Source of the DNA: Bacteroidales bacterium
GTDB taxonomy: Bacteria > Bacteroidota > Bacteroidia > Bacteroidales > UBA1715
Length of the DNA stretch: 64,000 bases
Direction: 5' to 3'
Assembly (NCBI GenBank): GCA_031286165.1
Contig: JAITUU010000045.1
Span: forward strand, 57,205-121,204
Shown: positions 44,619 to 53,524 of the stretch, piece after piece
Layout: the number at the start of each line of letters is the position of its first letter
Numbering within the stretch: position 1 is the first letter of the stretch
Position numbers and translations under genes: made by a program
Notes under the pieces: model-generated
The model's input: the letters and a program-made list of their open reading frames with translations, nothing else
Databases searched by the model: none
Told to the model about the DNA's origin: nothing

Positions 44619-45236
44619 TTAGGATAGGCTAAATTGTTCCCGCACCAAATTTACAATGGTATTTACACTTTGCTCTATACCAAAGGTAGAAGTATTGATA
44701 CACAAATCGTAGGATTTTGCGGCACCCCACACTTTGTTGCTAAAATAATCGTAGTACGCCGCACGTTTTTTATCGGTTTGCTCTATGAGCGTTTGTGCTT
44801 TTTCTTTTGATATATGCTCTGCGTGTGCCATAGTTGCCACGCGGTCTTCGGTGGCGGCGGTAATAAACACGCTCAGTAGGCGCGGGTGGCTGCGCAGCAC
44901 GTAATCGGCACAACGCCCCACAAAAATACAGGATTGCTTGTGCGCCAATTTCTGTATCACATCGCTCTGAATTTGAAACAGCGATTCGTTCGATAAATAA
45001 TTATTGGTAAAAAAATCGCCTTCCCAAAACGATGACAGCGCATCAAGCACGCTAAAACTGTTTTTTTCATCGGCATCTTCAAAAAAAGTACTCTGCACAC
45101 CACTTTCCTTCGATGCCAAGTGCAGCAACTCTTTGTCGTAGCAGGGAATGTTCAAAATTTTTGAAAGTCGATTGCCTATTTCTTTGCCGCCGCTACCGAG
45201 TTGGCGACCAATGGTAATAATATACGTTTCATTCAT
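44619..45236 (-). CDS. Cytidylate kinase-like family protein
   Basis: 205 aa from ATG 45236 (MNETYIITIGRQLGSGGKEIG). The track's longer ORF runs into the MATE gene. P-loop-like GRQLGSGGKEI, then YDKELLHLAS, FVGRCADYVL and RVATMAHAEHISKEKAQ. This is the cytidylate-kinase-like 2 family, distinct from Cmk. It probably phosphorylates a nucleotide, but the substrate is not known. It is the last gene of a minus-strand group (miaA, MATE, this), 11 nt after the MATE stop. Confidence 0.85.
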   Translation of the reverse strand: MNETYIITIGRQLGSGGKEIGNRLSKILNIPCYDKELLHLASKESGVQSTFFEDADEKNSFSVLDALSSFWEGDFFTNNYLSNESLFQIQSDVIQKLAHKQSCIFVGRCADYVLRSHPRLLSVFITAATEDRVATMAHAEHISKEKAQTLIEQTDKKRAAYYDYFSNKVWGAAKSYDLCINTSTFGIEQSVNTIVNLVREQFSLS

Positions 45237-45247
45237 AGTAGTAGGTG

Positions 45248-46588
45248 TTATTTGAAGGTTCGTAGTTGTTTTACAAGAAGTATGAGTGCCAAAATTACCG
45301 ACAAAGCATCGGAAATAGGCATACTGAGCCAAATACCGTTGATGCCCCACAGCGGCGGAAGAATAAGGAGGAGAGGAATGAGAAAAATAACTTGCCGCGT
45401 GAGTGAAAGTATAATAGCCTGACGTGCTTTGCCTATACTTTGAAAAAATGTAGAAGTAACCATTTGCGCACCTACTAAGGGAAAGAACATAAATACCTTG
45501 CGCAAACCATTTGCAGCGAGGTCTATTAAGGTTTGGTCGGTGGTGAAAATAGTTGCCACTGCTCGCGGAAAGAGTTGCACAAAAGTAAATCCAAAGGTCA
45601 TAATAATAGTAGCCCACAGAATAACGAGTTTGAGAATTTGTATCACTCTATCGTGTTGATGCGCACCGTAATTATAGCCTACTATGGGTTGCATTCCTTG
45701 ATTTAATCCCATTACTATCATCACAAAAAGAAAGGCAACGCGATTCACTATTCCGTATGCTCCCACCGCCAAGTCGCCGCCTGCGGTGAGCAATCCGTGA
45801 TTGATAAGAATAACAATAACGCAGGCAGCGGCATTCATGGAAAAGGGTGAAATTCCTATGGAAATAGTGTCTTTTACTATTTTTTTGCGCAGCGCGAAAA
45901 TTCCTTTTTGCAAGTGTATAAAGTGCTGTTTGTTGCTAAAAAAGCGAATTTGCCACAGCAATACGAGCGTTTGCGAAATTACCGTAGCCGATGCACTGCC
46001 GCGTATGCCCCAGCCGTACTTAAATACAAACAAGGGATTGAGCACAATATTGATAACTACGGTAATAATGGTGGCGGTCATAGCCCGGCGCGGCGAACCC
46101 GACGAACGCAGCATGGCATTCAAACCAAAAAAGAGATAGGTAATAGTGTTGCCGCACAAAATTATTTGCATATAACTGCGTGCGTAGGGGAGTGTTTCGG
46201 CACTTGCGCCGAAAAAATACAAGATAGGATTGAGAAAAATGAGTGCTATGGCTGAATACAATACACCGATAATGACATTGAGCGTAATTACATTGCCCAA
46301 AATGGTATTGGCAGTTTCGTAATCTTTTTGCCCCAAACGAATAGAAAGCAGAGCCGCTGCGCCAATGCCGGTGAGTGTGGCAAATGCCGCAGATAAATTC
46401 ATGAGCGGAAATGAAATAGCCAAGCCCGAAAGTGCCAGCGCACCTACGCCGTGTCCTATAAAAATACTGTCGGTAATGTTGTAGAGCGACTGCGCCGCCA
46501 TTGCCAAAATTGCGGGAAAAGCGTACTGCCGCAGCAATTTTCCTATGGGGGCTGTTTCCAGCGAAAGAGGTATTCCTTTATTTGCCAT
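45248..46588 (-). CDS. MATE family efflux transporter
   Basis: 446 aa with twelve predicted membrane helices. N-terminal PIGKLLRQYAFPAILAMAAQSLYNITDSIFIGHGVG, internal FGLNAMLRSSGSPRRAM and GLNQGMQPIVGYNYGA are MATE signatures (NorM/DinF-like). It exports cationic drugs or metabolites against Na+ or H+. It overlaps the miaA stop by 11 nt, so translation may be coupled. Confidence 0.93.
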   Translation of the reverse strand: MANKGIPLSLETAPIGKLLRQYAFPAILAMAAQSLYNITDSIFIGHGVGALALSGLAISFPLMNLSAAFATLTGIGAAALLSIRLGQKDYETANTILGNVITLNVIIGVLYSAIALIFLNPILYFFGASAETLPYARSYMQIILCGNTITYLFFGLNAMLRSSGSPRRAMTATIITVVINIVLNPLFVFKYGWGIRGSASATVISQTLVLLWQIRFFSNKQHFIHLQKGIFALRKKIVKDTISIGISPFSMNAAACVIVILINHGLLTAGGDLAVGAYGIVNRVAFLFVMIVMGLNQGMQPIVGYNYGAHQHDRVIQILKLVILWATIIMTFGFTFVQLFPRAVATIFTTDQTLIDLAANGLRKVFMFFPLVGAQMVTSTFFQSIGKARQAIILSLTRQVIFLIPLLLILPPLWGINGIWLSMPISDALSVILALILLVKQLRTFK

Positions 46589-47516
46589 GAATGTGAGAGT
46601 TTATAATGCCTATCACTGCCTGCACGCGCTCGTGCATGGGTGCTTCGCCGGAAATCCAATGAATGGTAATGCCGCGCCGCTCCATACCGCGAAACCATGT
46701 CATTTGCCGTTTGGCGAACTGAAAAATAGCAGTAAGTAGTTCTGTTTCAAATTGTTGTTGCGTTATTTTGCCGGTAACAAGGAGGGTAGTATATTTGTAT
46801 TCCAAACCATAGTAGAGCAGTTGTTCTTCGCTCACCCCGTGCGCCAGCAGTGTTTCCACTTCACGTATCATACCTTCGTGCAAGCGTTTTTTGAATCGTT
46901 CTTCTATTCTTCTACGGCGTTCTTCGCGACTGATTTCCACACCTATTACGAGTGGGGTGTAGGGGGCTTGTAATGTACGATGCAAATCACCTGCACTTTC
47001 TTCGTGTCGGGCAATTTCGAGCGCACGAATCAGTCGTTTTTTTGAGTCAATATCGGTAGTGTTGTGCAAGGTTTTGCAGGTTTGTAGTTCGGCAACCAAT
47101 TCTTCAAACGATTTTGTTTCGCACTCCGTGCGAAACGCCGCATCTTCGGGCACTTTATGCAGTGCGTAATTTTTTACCACAGCCTCCACATACATTCCCG
47201 TGCCGCCGCACAAAAGCGGTAATTTTCCGCGTGCGCAAATCTTGCGATACGCCTGCGCAAAATCTTCTTGAAATTCAAACACATTGTATGCCTCGCCCGC
47301 ATTGCGAATATCTATCAAATGATAGGGGATAGGCTCACCGTTCACCATATAGTCATCGTAATCTTTTCCAGTGCCTATGGTCATGCCGCGATACACCTGC
47401 CGGCTGTCGGCACTGATAATTTCACCGTCGAGAGCGTGCGCCACGAGTGCCGCCAAACGAGTTTTTTGGCTCGCCGTAGGTCCTATAAGTATGGGTAATG
47501 TGTGCTGTAAATCCAC
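46578..47516 (-). CDS. miaA: tRNA dimethylallyltransferase MiaA (variant P-loop)
   Basis: 312 aa from GTG 47516; the track's 24-residue extension lies over the promoter. ILIGPTASQKTRLA replaces the usual GPTASGKT. The rest is canonical: EIISADSRQVYRGMTIGTGKD, HLIDI, GGTGMYVEAV, and the C-terminal YKYTTLLVTGKITQQQFE and FAKRQMTWFR. It prenylates A37 of tRNAs that read UNN codons. It heads the miaA-MATE-kinase transcript. Confidence 0.92.
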   Translation of the reverse strand: MDLQHTLPILIGPTASQKTRLAALVAHALDGEIISADSRQVYRGMTIGTGKDYDDYMVNGEPIPYHLIDIRNAGEAYNVFEFQEDFAQAYRKICARGKLPLLCGGTGMYVEAVVKNYALHKVPEDAAFRTECETKSFEELVAELQTCKTLHNTTDIDSKKRLIRALEIARHEESAGDLHRTLQAPYTPLVIGVEISREERRRRIEERFKKRLHEGMIREVETLLAHGVSEEQLLYYGLEYKYTTLLVTGKITQQQFETELLTAIFQFAKRQMTWFRGMERRGITIHWISGEAPMHERVQAVIGIINSHIHGK

Positions 47517-47544
47517 GTTCGTACTATGAATACAAGTATAAGCG

Positions 47545-47552
47545 CAAAAGTA
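47545..47552 (-). promoter_or_regulatory. -7 element of miaA
   Basis: TACTTTTG on the minus strand, 28 nt before the GTG start. A divergent TACCTTTG for the GNAT gene lies at 47608-47615 on the plus strand. Confidence 0.55.
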
Positions 47553-47607
47553 CGGGTAAAATTTACATTTTGCTACAATATCGCTCAAAAAATGCTGCGA
47601 TTTTCAC

Positions 47608-47615
47608 TACCTTTG
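47608..47615 (+). promoter_or_regulatory. -7 element of the GNAT gene
   Basis: TACCTTTG, matching TAnnTTTG, gives a leader of about 110 nt before ATG 47728. It is the only promoter candidate between miaA and the accessory run. Confidence 0.5.
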
Positions 47616-47727
47616 CAACTCTATACACTAAACATAGAACATAAAAACATAAAAACGGCAACCAATTCTACGGCGCGGCGGTGTGTCGCCGGTGGTGGAA
47701 TTTTCGGAAATTTAACACATATATTGT

Positions 47728-48198
47728 ATGGAAAACAAGCTAATATTCAGACCATTAAACGAGTGCGACAGGGAACTTTTTGTGCGCCTGCGCGTGGAGT
47801 TTTTGGAGGAGGCTACGGAGGTCAAAGCAGAGGAAAAACCGCAGATTGCGGAGAGTTTGCGCAGCTATTTTGATGAGCATATTGCCAAAGGCGATTTTGT
47901 GGGAATGGTAGCCGAACGCGGCGGCGAGGTACTTTCGGCGGCGTATCTTATCATAGTGGATTATCCGTCTAACCCTGAATTGATAGGCGGACGCTACGGC
48001 ATTTTGCTCAACGTGTGGACACAGCCCGAACACCGCAGGCAGGGAATTTCCCGAATGTTGCTCGAAAAAATCATAGCCGAAGCGAAAAACATGGGCGTGA
48101 AACGCATAGACCTCATGGCAACCGAAGCCGGCTATCCGCTCTACAAACAGTTGGGTTTTCACGATAATAAAGACAAAAATATGCGCTTGCTGGTGTGA
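47728..48198 (+). CDS. GNAT family N-acetyltransferase
   Basis: 156 aa. GNAT fold with LLNVWTQPEHRRQGISRMLLEKIIAEAK (acetyl-CoA pyrophosphate loop RRQGIS) and the final TEAGYPLYKQLGFHDNKD. Substrate unknown: small molecule or protein amine. It is the first gene of a co-directional run of small accessory genes reaching to 59982, and is separated from RidA by 58 nt with its own promoter candidate in between. Confidence 0.85.
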   Translation: MENKLIFRPLNECDRELFVRLRVEFLEEATEVKAEEKPQIAESLRSYFDEHIAKGDFVGMVAERGGEVLSAAYLIIVDYPSNPELIGGRYGILLNVWTQPEHRRQGISRMLLEKIIAEAKNMGVKRIDLMATEAGYPLYKQLGFHDNKDKNMRLLV

Positions 48199-48225
48199 AA
48201 CGGCGAAAAAAACGTGAACTTTTAC

Positions 48226-48233
48226 TACTTTTG
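48226..48233 (+). promoter_or_regulatory. -7 element of the RidA gene
   Basis: TACTTTTG, 23 nt before ATG 48257. Confidence 0.5.
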
Positions 48234-48256
48234 TAAAGCAAAATGAAATTACAACA

Positions 48257-48622
48257 ATGCGAGAAATAACACGAAGTGATGTAAATGAGGAGTGGGCACA
48301 TTCCGGAATTGTGGAGGCTGGCGATTTTGCGTTTGTCAGTTATTGCGTGGGAAATATCGGACAACCGATTGAAAATCAAATCAATGGTGCGTTCGACCAT
48401 TTAGAAAAACGATTGAAAACCATCGGTTTAACCTTAGAGTCGGTGGTAAAAATGGATTGTTTATTTCGGGACGTTTGGAATATTCCCATTATGGAAAAAG
48501 TGATACAAGAGCGATTTCACGGAAAATATCCGGCACGCAAATCCATTCAAACCGAATTTGCTCACATCGGGGGTGCCGAAGGTTTGCTTTTTCAACTCGA
48601 TGCCATAGCGTTTCGAGGATAA
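48257..48622 (+). CDS. RidA/YjgF family protein
   Basis: 121 aa, one domain. ENQINGAFDHLEKRLKTIGLTLESVVKMDCLF, YPARKSIQTEF with the conserved Arg that binds the substrate carboxylate, and LDAIAFRG at the end, with Asp where RidA usually has Glu. RidA hydrolyses reactive enamine/imine intermediates from PLP enzymes; diverged members have other roles. The Glu to Asp change and the weak core make this a Rid-family protein, not certain RidA. Next gene starts 12 nt downstream. Confidence 0.8.
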   Translation: MREITRSDVNEEWAHSGIVEAGDFAFVSYCVGNIGQPIENQINGAFDHLEKRLKTIGLTLESVVKMDCLFRDVWNIPIMEKVIQERFHGKYPARKSIQTEFAHIGGAEGLLFQLDAIAFRG

Positions 48623-48634
48623 AACGTACTGCAA

Positions 48635-49378
48635 ATGAAAGTAACAAAAGCACTCATTTTCTGTACATTACTGTTTTTTCGATACCCATTGCTTGCGCAA
48701 AAAAAAAACGAAATCGCCGTTGAGTCCAGATTTTTGCAACTCAAAGACGCGCTCAATCAAGGTATGGTGTATGGCGGACCGCACATTGGGTTTCGGTATC
48801 GGCGGAATATTGCGTTTGAAACATGGGAACTGCGCTACGAGCCGCGAATGGCGGTGGGTGTGCTCTTCAACAGAGGCATGATAGCGGCAAATTTTCAAGT
48901 TTCGCCGATTGATTTTTCGGGACTTGTGCCGGTGTTTCGGAGCGAAAAGGCTGCCGTGCGAGCAGGGTTACATTTCGCCGCCAATTACTGCTATCAACTT
49001 TATCCCAATCAAATGGGGGCGCACCTGTTTTGGAGTAGTGAAATCGGATTTTCGCCCTGTGCGGAGTATGATTATCGGTGGAAAAACCGAAAAATTACGC
49101 TGTTTCTGCAAAATTCTGTTGCCGGATTTGTGTCGCACACGCAAGAAATCCCGCCCTATTTTTACTCGCTCACGCTTGCTGATTTTGTAGTGCAACCGCA
49201 TTGCACTATGCAGTTCGGCAGTTTCAACACCTATAATCACACGAATTTGACCGTTTCTTTTACACCGAACGTGTCCACACATCATTCGTTTGCGCTCGGT
49301 GCGGAGTATTTCAACATCTACGCCGGCAAGCGGTTTCAATCTTTAACCTACTCTGTGCAATGGAAAAAATCATTCTAA
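48635..49378 (+). CDS. Exported protein, probable outer-membrane beta-barrel
   Basis: 247 aa, no family recognised. Signal peptide (VTKALIFCTLLFFRYPLLAQ) followed by alternating amphipathic beta-strands ending in Phe (LTYSVQWKKSF), the pattern of an outer-membrane barrel of about ten strands. Aromatic residues cluster at strand ends (YFYSLTLADF, FNTYNHTNLTVSF). Its stop lies 19 nt inside the next gene, so the pair is translated in overlapping frames. Confidence 0.6.
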   Translation: MKVTKALIFCTLLFFRYPLLAQKKNEIAVESRFLQLKDALNQGMVYGGPHIGFRYRRNIAFETWELRYEPRMAVGVLFNRGMIAANFQVSPIDFSGLVPVFRSEKAAVRAGLHFAANYCYQLYPNQMGAHLFWSSEIGFSPCAEYDYRWKNRKITLFLQNSVAGFVSHTQEIPPYFYSLTLADFVVQPHCTMQFGSFNTYNHTNLTVSFTPNVSTHHSFALGAEYFNIYAGKRFQSLTYSVQWKKSF

Positions 49379-50478
49379 GAATAACGTTATTTTTTGTTGT
49401 AACTATTTGTTTTACAACAACTTCGTGTTTGCAGGAAAACGATTTAAAATTACCCTTCAAAACCTTTGCGCCTGTTGATTTGCATGACGGTTGGGAAATT
49501 GCAACACCTGCGCAGGAGGGGATTGATGCTGCGGAATTGACTGCGGTATATAAAGAGTTTCACGAGCGCGGCGATTTGTGGCAGGTGCGCAGTTTGCTGG
49601 TGTTTCGCAACAATAAACTGATTGCCGAAAGTTACACGAAAAATCCGCAGGAAATCACGCAACCGGTGGCAATTTGGTCGTGCACCAAGCAGGTTGTTGC
49701 CATTCTTGCGGGCATTGCCGTAGAACAAGGATTGATAGGCAGTGTGAGCGAAAATTTGCAAACACTCTTGCCCGAAGTTATCGGTCGTTTCCCCGAAAAA
49801 GGGGAGATTACACTGCAAAATTTGCTACAAATGCAGTCGGGCATAGCGTTCAGCAACGAAGGTTTCGGCGGCGAATCGAACCAACTCTTGATGCAAAAAC
49901 CGGCAAACAGCCTCGATTTTATTCTGAATTTGCCCAAACGTTCGGCTGCGGGCGAAGAATTTCACTACAACGATGGCGACCCGCACCTTGTTTCCGCTAT
50001 TTTGCAGCGGCACACCGGAAAAAGCACCAAAACATGGGCGGAGGAGCTGTTGTTTTCCAAATTGGGCATGAAAAATTACGATTGGGTGGTCTATCGAGAT
50101 GGCATTACGCCCGGCGCGTTCGGCATAATGGCAACGCCGCGCGAAATGGCGCGAATAGGGCAGTTGCTGCTCAACAAAGGGCTGTGGAAGGGCGAGCAAA
50201 TTGTGTCGTCCGAATGGATAGAGGAAATGACGAGCGTGAAAATTACTGCCGAAAAAGCCAATTTCCACGAAAAATCCTTCGGCTATTATTGGTGGATAGA
50301 CGAGGCACGGGGCATAGTGTTTATGGCGGGACACGGCGGTCAGCACGTTTTTGTGAAACCCTCGAAAAATCTGATAATCGTAAGCACTGCCGATAAAACC
50401 GAAGACGAGCGTTTCGGGTTCAACCTGCAAAAAGCATTTGAAATTGTAGATGCCATTGATAGCATTGTGCGGAATTGA
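49360..50478 (+). CDS. Lipoprotein serine hydrolase of the beta-lactamase/DD-peptidase fold
   Basis: 372 aa. Lipobox-like FTTTSC near residue 23 marks a lipoprotein. Active-site SCTK (SxxK) lies around residue 108, YND (YxN) around residue 204, and HGGQHVFV stands in the HxG-like third motif. This is the class C/AmpH/esterase group acting on peptidoglycan stem peptides, esters or D-amino acid compounds; beta-lactam hydrolysis cannot be assumed. The gene overlaps the preceding barrel gene by 19 nt. Confidence 0.85.
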   Translation: MEKIILRITLFFVVTICFTTTSCLQENDLKLPFKTFAPVDLHDGWEIATPAQEGIDAAELTAVYKEFHERGDLWQVRSLLVFRNNKLIAESYTKNPQEITQPVAIWSCTKQVVAILAGIAVEQGLIGSVSENLQTLLPEVIGRFPEKGEITLQNLLQMQSGIAFSNEGFGGESNQLLMQKPANSLDFILNLPKRSAAGEEFHYNDGDPHLVSAILQRHTGKSTKTWAEELLFSKLGMKNYDWVVYRDGITPGAFGIMATPREMARIGQLLLNKGLWKGEQIVSSEWIEEMTSVKITAEKANFHEKSFGYYWWIDEARGIVFMAGHGGQHVFVKPSKNLIIVSTADKTEDERFGFNLQKAFEIVDAIDSIVRN

Positions 50479-50584
50479 CAAAGTTACAGCCTCTATTTCA
50501 GTGCTTTGAAAATACAAGGTTTGGGTAGTTGAATTATTCCTTACCCATTTTCAATTCTCTCGTTTCCGGTTTCAATTAAATTTG

Positions 50585-50592
50585 TACCTTTG
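50585..50592 (+). promoter_or_regulatory. -7 element of the zinc-ribbon gene
   Basis: TACCTTTG, 23 nt before ATG 50616. Probably starts the transcript for the zinc-ribbon, VOC and methyltransferase genes. Confidence 0.55.
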
Positions 50593-50615
50593 TGTTTCAA
50601 AAAATACTAAAAAAT

Positions 50616-50885
50616 ATGGAAAACAACGTGAAAATTTGTCAGAGTTGCGGAATGCCGCTCGAAAAAGACCCGAACAAAGGCGGCACCAATGCCGATGGCT
50701 CAAAAAGCGACATCTATTGCAGTTTTTGCCTGCAAAACGGAAAATTTACCGATGAGGGTATTTCGCTGCAAGAAAAAATCGCAAAAAACGTGCAAATAGC
50801 CGTGCGTATGGGTATGCCCGAAGAAAAGGCACGCGCTTTGGCGGAAAGTACCTTACCGAATTTGGCGCGATGGAAAAACGCTTAA
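50616..50885 (+). CDS. Small zinc-ribbon protein
   Basis: 89 aa from ATG 50616. CQSCGMPLEKD and YCSFCLQNG provide four cysteines (two CxxC) for one zinc, followed by a helical region (SLQEKIAKNVQIAVRMGMPEEKARALAE). It matches a putative zinc-ribbon family found as a stand-alone protein or fused to regulators; no function is known. It is separated from the next gene by 4 nt, so it is co-translated with the VOC protein. Confidence 0.75.
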   Translation: MENNVKICQSCGMPLEKDPNKGGTNADGSKSDIYCSFCLQNGKFTDEGISLQEKIAKNVQIAVRMGMPEEKARALAESTLPNLARWKNA

Positions 50886-50889
50886 AAGA

Positions 50890-51276
50890 ATGAAAATAAA
50901 CCACATTGCGCTTTATGTCAATGATTTGGAGTCGATGCGCAGGTTTTACGAAACCTATTTTCGGGCAAGGACAAACACGCTCTATCACAATCCGAAAACC
51001 GGTTTGCGCACCTACTTTCTCTCGTTTCCGCAGGGCGACTGCCGCTTGGAATTGATGTTGCGCCCCGATTTGAAGCAACACGACAAAACACTCTCCGCCA
51101 CAGGCTACACTCACTTAGCGTGTGGCGTGGGCAGCCGAGAAAGGGTAGATGAATTGACCGAAACATTGGCGAAAGACGGCTACACCGTAGTAAGCGCACC
51201 GCGCACCACCGGCGATGGCTATTACGAAAGCGTGGTGCTCGACCCCGAAGGCAATGCGATTGAGATTGTGGAGTAG
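50890..51276 (+). CDS. VOC (glyoxalase/bleomycin-resistance) family protein
   Basis: 128 aa with two beta-alpha-beta-beta-beta modules. Metal ligands are expected from His in INHIALYVND, Glu in RLELML, His in THLACGVG and Glu at NAIEIVE. The group includes glyoxalase I-like isomerases, dioxygenases and antibiotic-binding proteins; the substrate is unknown. It is 24 nt upstream of the methyltransferase. Confidence 0.85.
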   Translation: MKINHIALYVNDLESMRRFYETYFRARTNTLYHNPKTGLRTYFLSFPQGDCRLELMLRPDLKQHDKTLSATGYTHLACGVGSRERVDELTETLAKDGYTVVSAPRTTGDGYYESVVLDPEGNAIEIVE

Positions 51277-51300
51277 AATTAAACCATAACACAAAAAAAA

Positions 51301-52017
51301 ATGAGCAGAATAGAAAGCATAAAAAACCATTTTGAGGCAGAGGCGCGAGAATTTGACGCAACCATTTTGAAACTCATTCCGCACTACGAGGAGATGATTG
51401 CGGCGTTGGTGGCGGCTCTTCCTTTCGGCAAAAACGAGGCGTTTAGCGTCATTGACTTGGGCTGCGGCACGGGCACGTTGGCACAAAAAGTGAAACGCGC
51501 TTTTCCCAACGCACGCATTACCTGCGTGGATATTGCCGAAAATATGATTGCTATAGCAAAACTGAAAATAGGAGATGATAACCGTTTCATTGTCAGCGAC
51601 TTTTATAACTTCGATTTTCCCGAACGATACGATGCGATAATCTCATCGTTAGCACTGCACCACTTGGCAAATGATGACGACAAACAGATGTTTTACCGCA
51701 AAATTTACAACGCGCTCGCCGAACGCGGCGTGTTCTACAATGCCGATGTGGTGCTTGCCTCCACGCCGTATATGCAGGATTTGTATATGGCGAAATGGCG
51801 GGAGTTTATGGCAAAAAGCGTGTCGCCCGAAGAGATGGAGCGCAAATGGATTGCATCGTATCACGCCGAAGACCGCCCCGCAAGTTTGGAAAATCACTTG
51901 AAGTGCTTGCGCGAAATTGGCTTTGCGAATATTGACGTAGTGTGGAAATACTACAATTTTTGCGTGTATGGGGGGGGAGTAGGCAAGCAAAAAGAGTGCA
52001 GTAAAGAATTACAATAA
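51301..52017 (+). CDS. Class I SAM-dependent methyltransferase with a G8 tract near the 3' end
   Basis: 238 aa. Motif I SVIDLGCGTGTLAQKVK, motif II TCVDIAENMI, motif III DAIISSLALHHL. A small-molecule methyltransferase of unknown substrate. Eight consecutive G's at 51970-51977 encode part of the C-terminus (VYGGGVGKQKECSKELQ). With one G fewer, the frame would end VYGGE directly, close to the usual family C-terminus, so the last 12 residues may be an artefact or a slippage product. Confidence 0.85.
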   Translation: MSRIESIKNHFEAEAREFDATILKLIPHYEEMIAALVAALPFGKNEAFSVIDLGCGTGTLAQKVKRAFPNARITCVDIAENMIAIAKLKIGDDNRFIVSDFYNFDFPERYDAIISSLALHHLANDDDKQMFYRKIYNALAERGVFYNADVVLASTPYMQDLYMAKWREFMAKSVSPEEMERKWIASYHAEDRPASLENHLKCLREIGFANIDVVWKYYNFCVYGGGVGKQKECSKELQ

Positions 52018-52029
52018 AAAAATACATCT

Positions 52030-52911
52030 ATGATAAAGAAAACGTTACAATTTCTTCTGGCAACAATTCTATACACCGTTTTGCTGGTTTTGGCAAATGC
52101 TTTCTTGCCATTTTCGCAAGGATTTAAGGAATTAGGCACCTCCGGCGACCACACAATGACACTGTTAGGTATGCTAATCAGCAGCGCGTGGACTTGTTTT
52201 GCCATCACGTTTGTCATTACGCATACCTGTTATTCAGGGAAACGGTTGTTTCTCAATCTGCTGTTTGTGTTCTTCTTCGTGCAATCTTTCATGACGCAAA
52301 TAGAAACACTCTTTTTTGGCAACGCCTTTGCCGTCCTTACCAAATGGGACATCATCTTAATCATGCTTGTGGGTGTATTCCCGCTCGCCGGAACCATTCC
52401 ATTGCTGATAAAATTCTTTCAGCATAAAAAGGGTATTTGCGAAAAACCACGAATACATTACAATGAAATCGCACTGAAATTATGCGTGATAGGTGTAATT
52501 TACCTCTGCGTGTATATGTTGTTTGGTTATTTTGTGGCATGGCAATTTGAGGAATTGCGTTTGTTTTACACCGGTTCGCCCGAAAAATTAAGTTTTATGG
52601 GGCAAATGGCGAATAACCTCAAAACGAATCCCGTAATCATACCGTTTCAAATCCTGCGCGGCATACTATTTGGCATAGCCGTTCTTCCCATTAAAAACAT
52701 GGTAACGCGCAGTAAATCGAGTTTTATTACAAGCGTCATTCTAATCTATTTGACTACGGCAATTATGCTCATCATTCCGAATGTGTTGTTTCCCGAAACG
52801 GTGAGAATTGCCCATTTAATTGAGATGAGCACTTCCATGTTGGTATTCGGCATTATTGTAGGAACTATATTGTGGAAAAACAAAGAAAAGACGACCTCCG
52901 AAAGGACATAG
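52030..52911 (+). CDS. Multi-pass membrane protein of unknown function
   Basis: 293 aa, about eight hydrophobic helices: FLLATILYTVLLVLANAFLP, MLISSAWTCFAITFVI, LFLNLLFVFFFVQSFM, ILIMLVGVFPLAGTIPLL, LCVIGVIYLCVYMLFGYFV, a pair around IPFQILRGILFGIAVLP, SVILIYLTTAIMLIIPNV and MLVFGIIVGTILW. No family was recognised. A charged C-terminus (KNKEKTTSERT) faces the cytosol by the positive-inside rule. It is 12 nt after the methyltransferase and 37 nt before the AlkD-like gene. Confidence 0.7.
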   Translation: MIKKTLQFLLATILYTVLLVLANAFLPFSQGFKELGTSGDHTMTLLGMLISSAWTCFAITFVITHTCYSGKRLFLNLLFVFFFVQSFMTQIETLFFGNAFAVLTKWDIILIMLVGVFPLAGTIPLLIKFFQHKKGICEKPRIHYNEIALKLCVIGVIYLCVYMLFGYFVAWQFEELRLFYTGSPEKLSFMGQMANNLKTNPVIIPFQILRGILFGIAVLPIKNMVTRSKSSFITSVILIYLTTAIMLIIPNVLFPETVRIAHLIEMSTSMLVFGIIVGTILWKNKEKTTSERT

Positions 52912-52948
52912 CATTGAATAAAAGGCAAAGCATACAAAAGAAAATAAT

Positions 52949-53524
52949 ATGAATATTCTCGAAGAAATTCGCAACGACATTATCGCGCTTTCCGATGCGG
53001 AAACAAAGGAAAAAGTCGTCAGGCTTACGTCCGGCGCAAAGTGCTACGGCGTTACGGTGCCCAAACTGCGAGCACTTGCCAAAACGTATAAAAAACGCAA
53101 TCTTGATTTTGCAGAAATTCTCACGATTGCGAACGATTTTTTTGCGAATGAAAACCGCGAAGAGATACTGTTTGCCGTATTTTTGCTTGCGCTGTACAAA
53201 AAAGAAAAAGTGCACATCGCGTGGGAAACCATTTTGCAGTGGACCTGTCATTTGGATAATTGGGAAACTTGCGACCAACTATCGAGCGGCATTGCAGTCG
53301 ATATGTTGCTGAGCAGAAAGGATTTTGTGCAGGATTTGACCCCATTGGCGCAATCCGATAATTTATGGCAACGCCGTTTTGCGGTGGCAACGATGGCAAA
53401 TCTCAATCACGGCGGCAGGCAATTCAAGCAAGAAACGCTGGCGATTGTGAACCTGCTGCGCAATGAAAAAGAGCCGATGGTGAAAAAGGCTATTGTGTGG
53501 GCTTTGAAAGAGATAGAGAAATGA
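52949..53524 (+). CDS. DNA alkylation repair protein, AlkD-like
   Basis: 191 aa, HEAT-repeat-like all-helical protein. TVPKLRALAKTY, HLDNWETCDQLSSGI (the WxxxD region holding the AlkD catalytic Asp) and NLWQRRFAVATMANL are family features. AlkD removes positively charged alkylated bases without base flipping. It is shorter than the typical 230 residues but covers the core. The ATGA at its end overlaps the start of the next gene. Confidence 0.85.
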   Translation: MNILEEIRNDIIALSDAETKEKVVRLTSGAKCYGVTVPKLRALAKTYKKRNLDFAEILTIANDFFANENREEILFAVFLLALYKKEKVHIAWETILQWTCHLDNWETCDQLSSGIAVDMLLSRKDFVQDLTPLAQSDNLWQRRFAVATMANLNHGGRQFKQETLAIVNLLRNEKEPMVKKAIVWALKEIEK

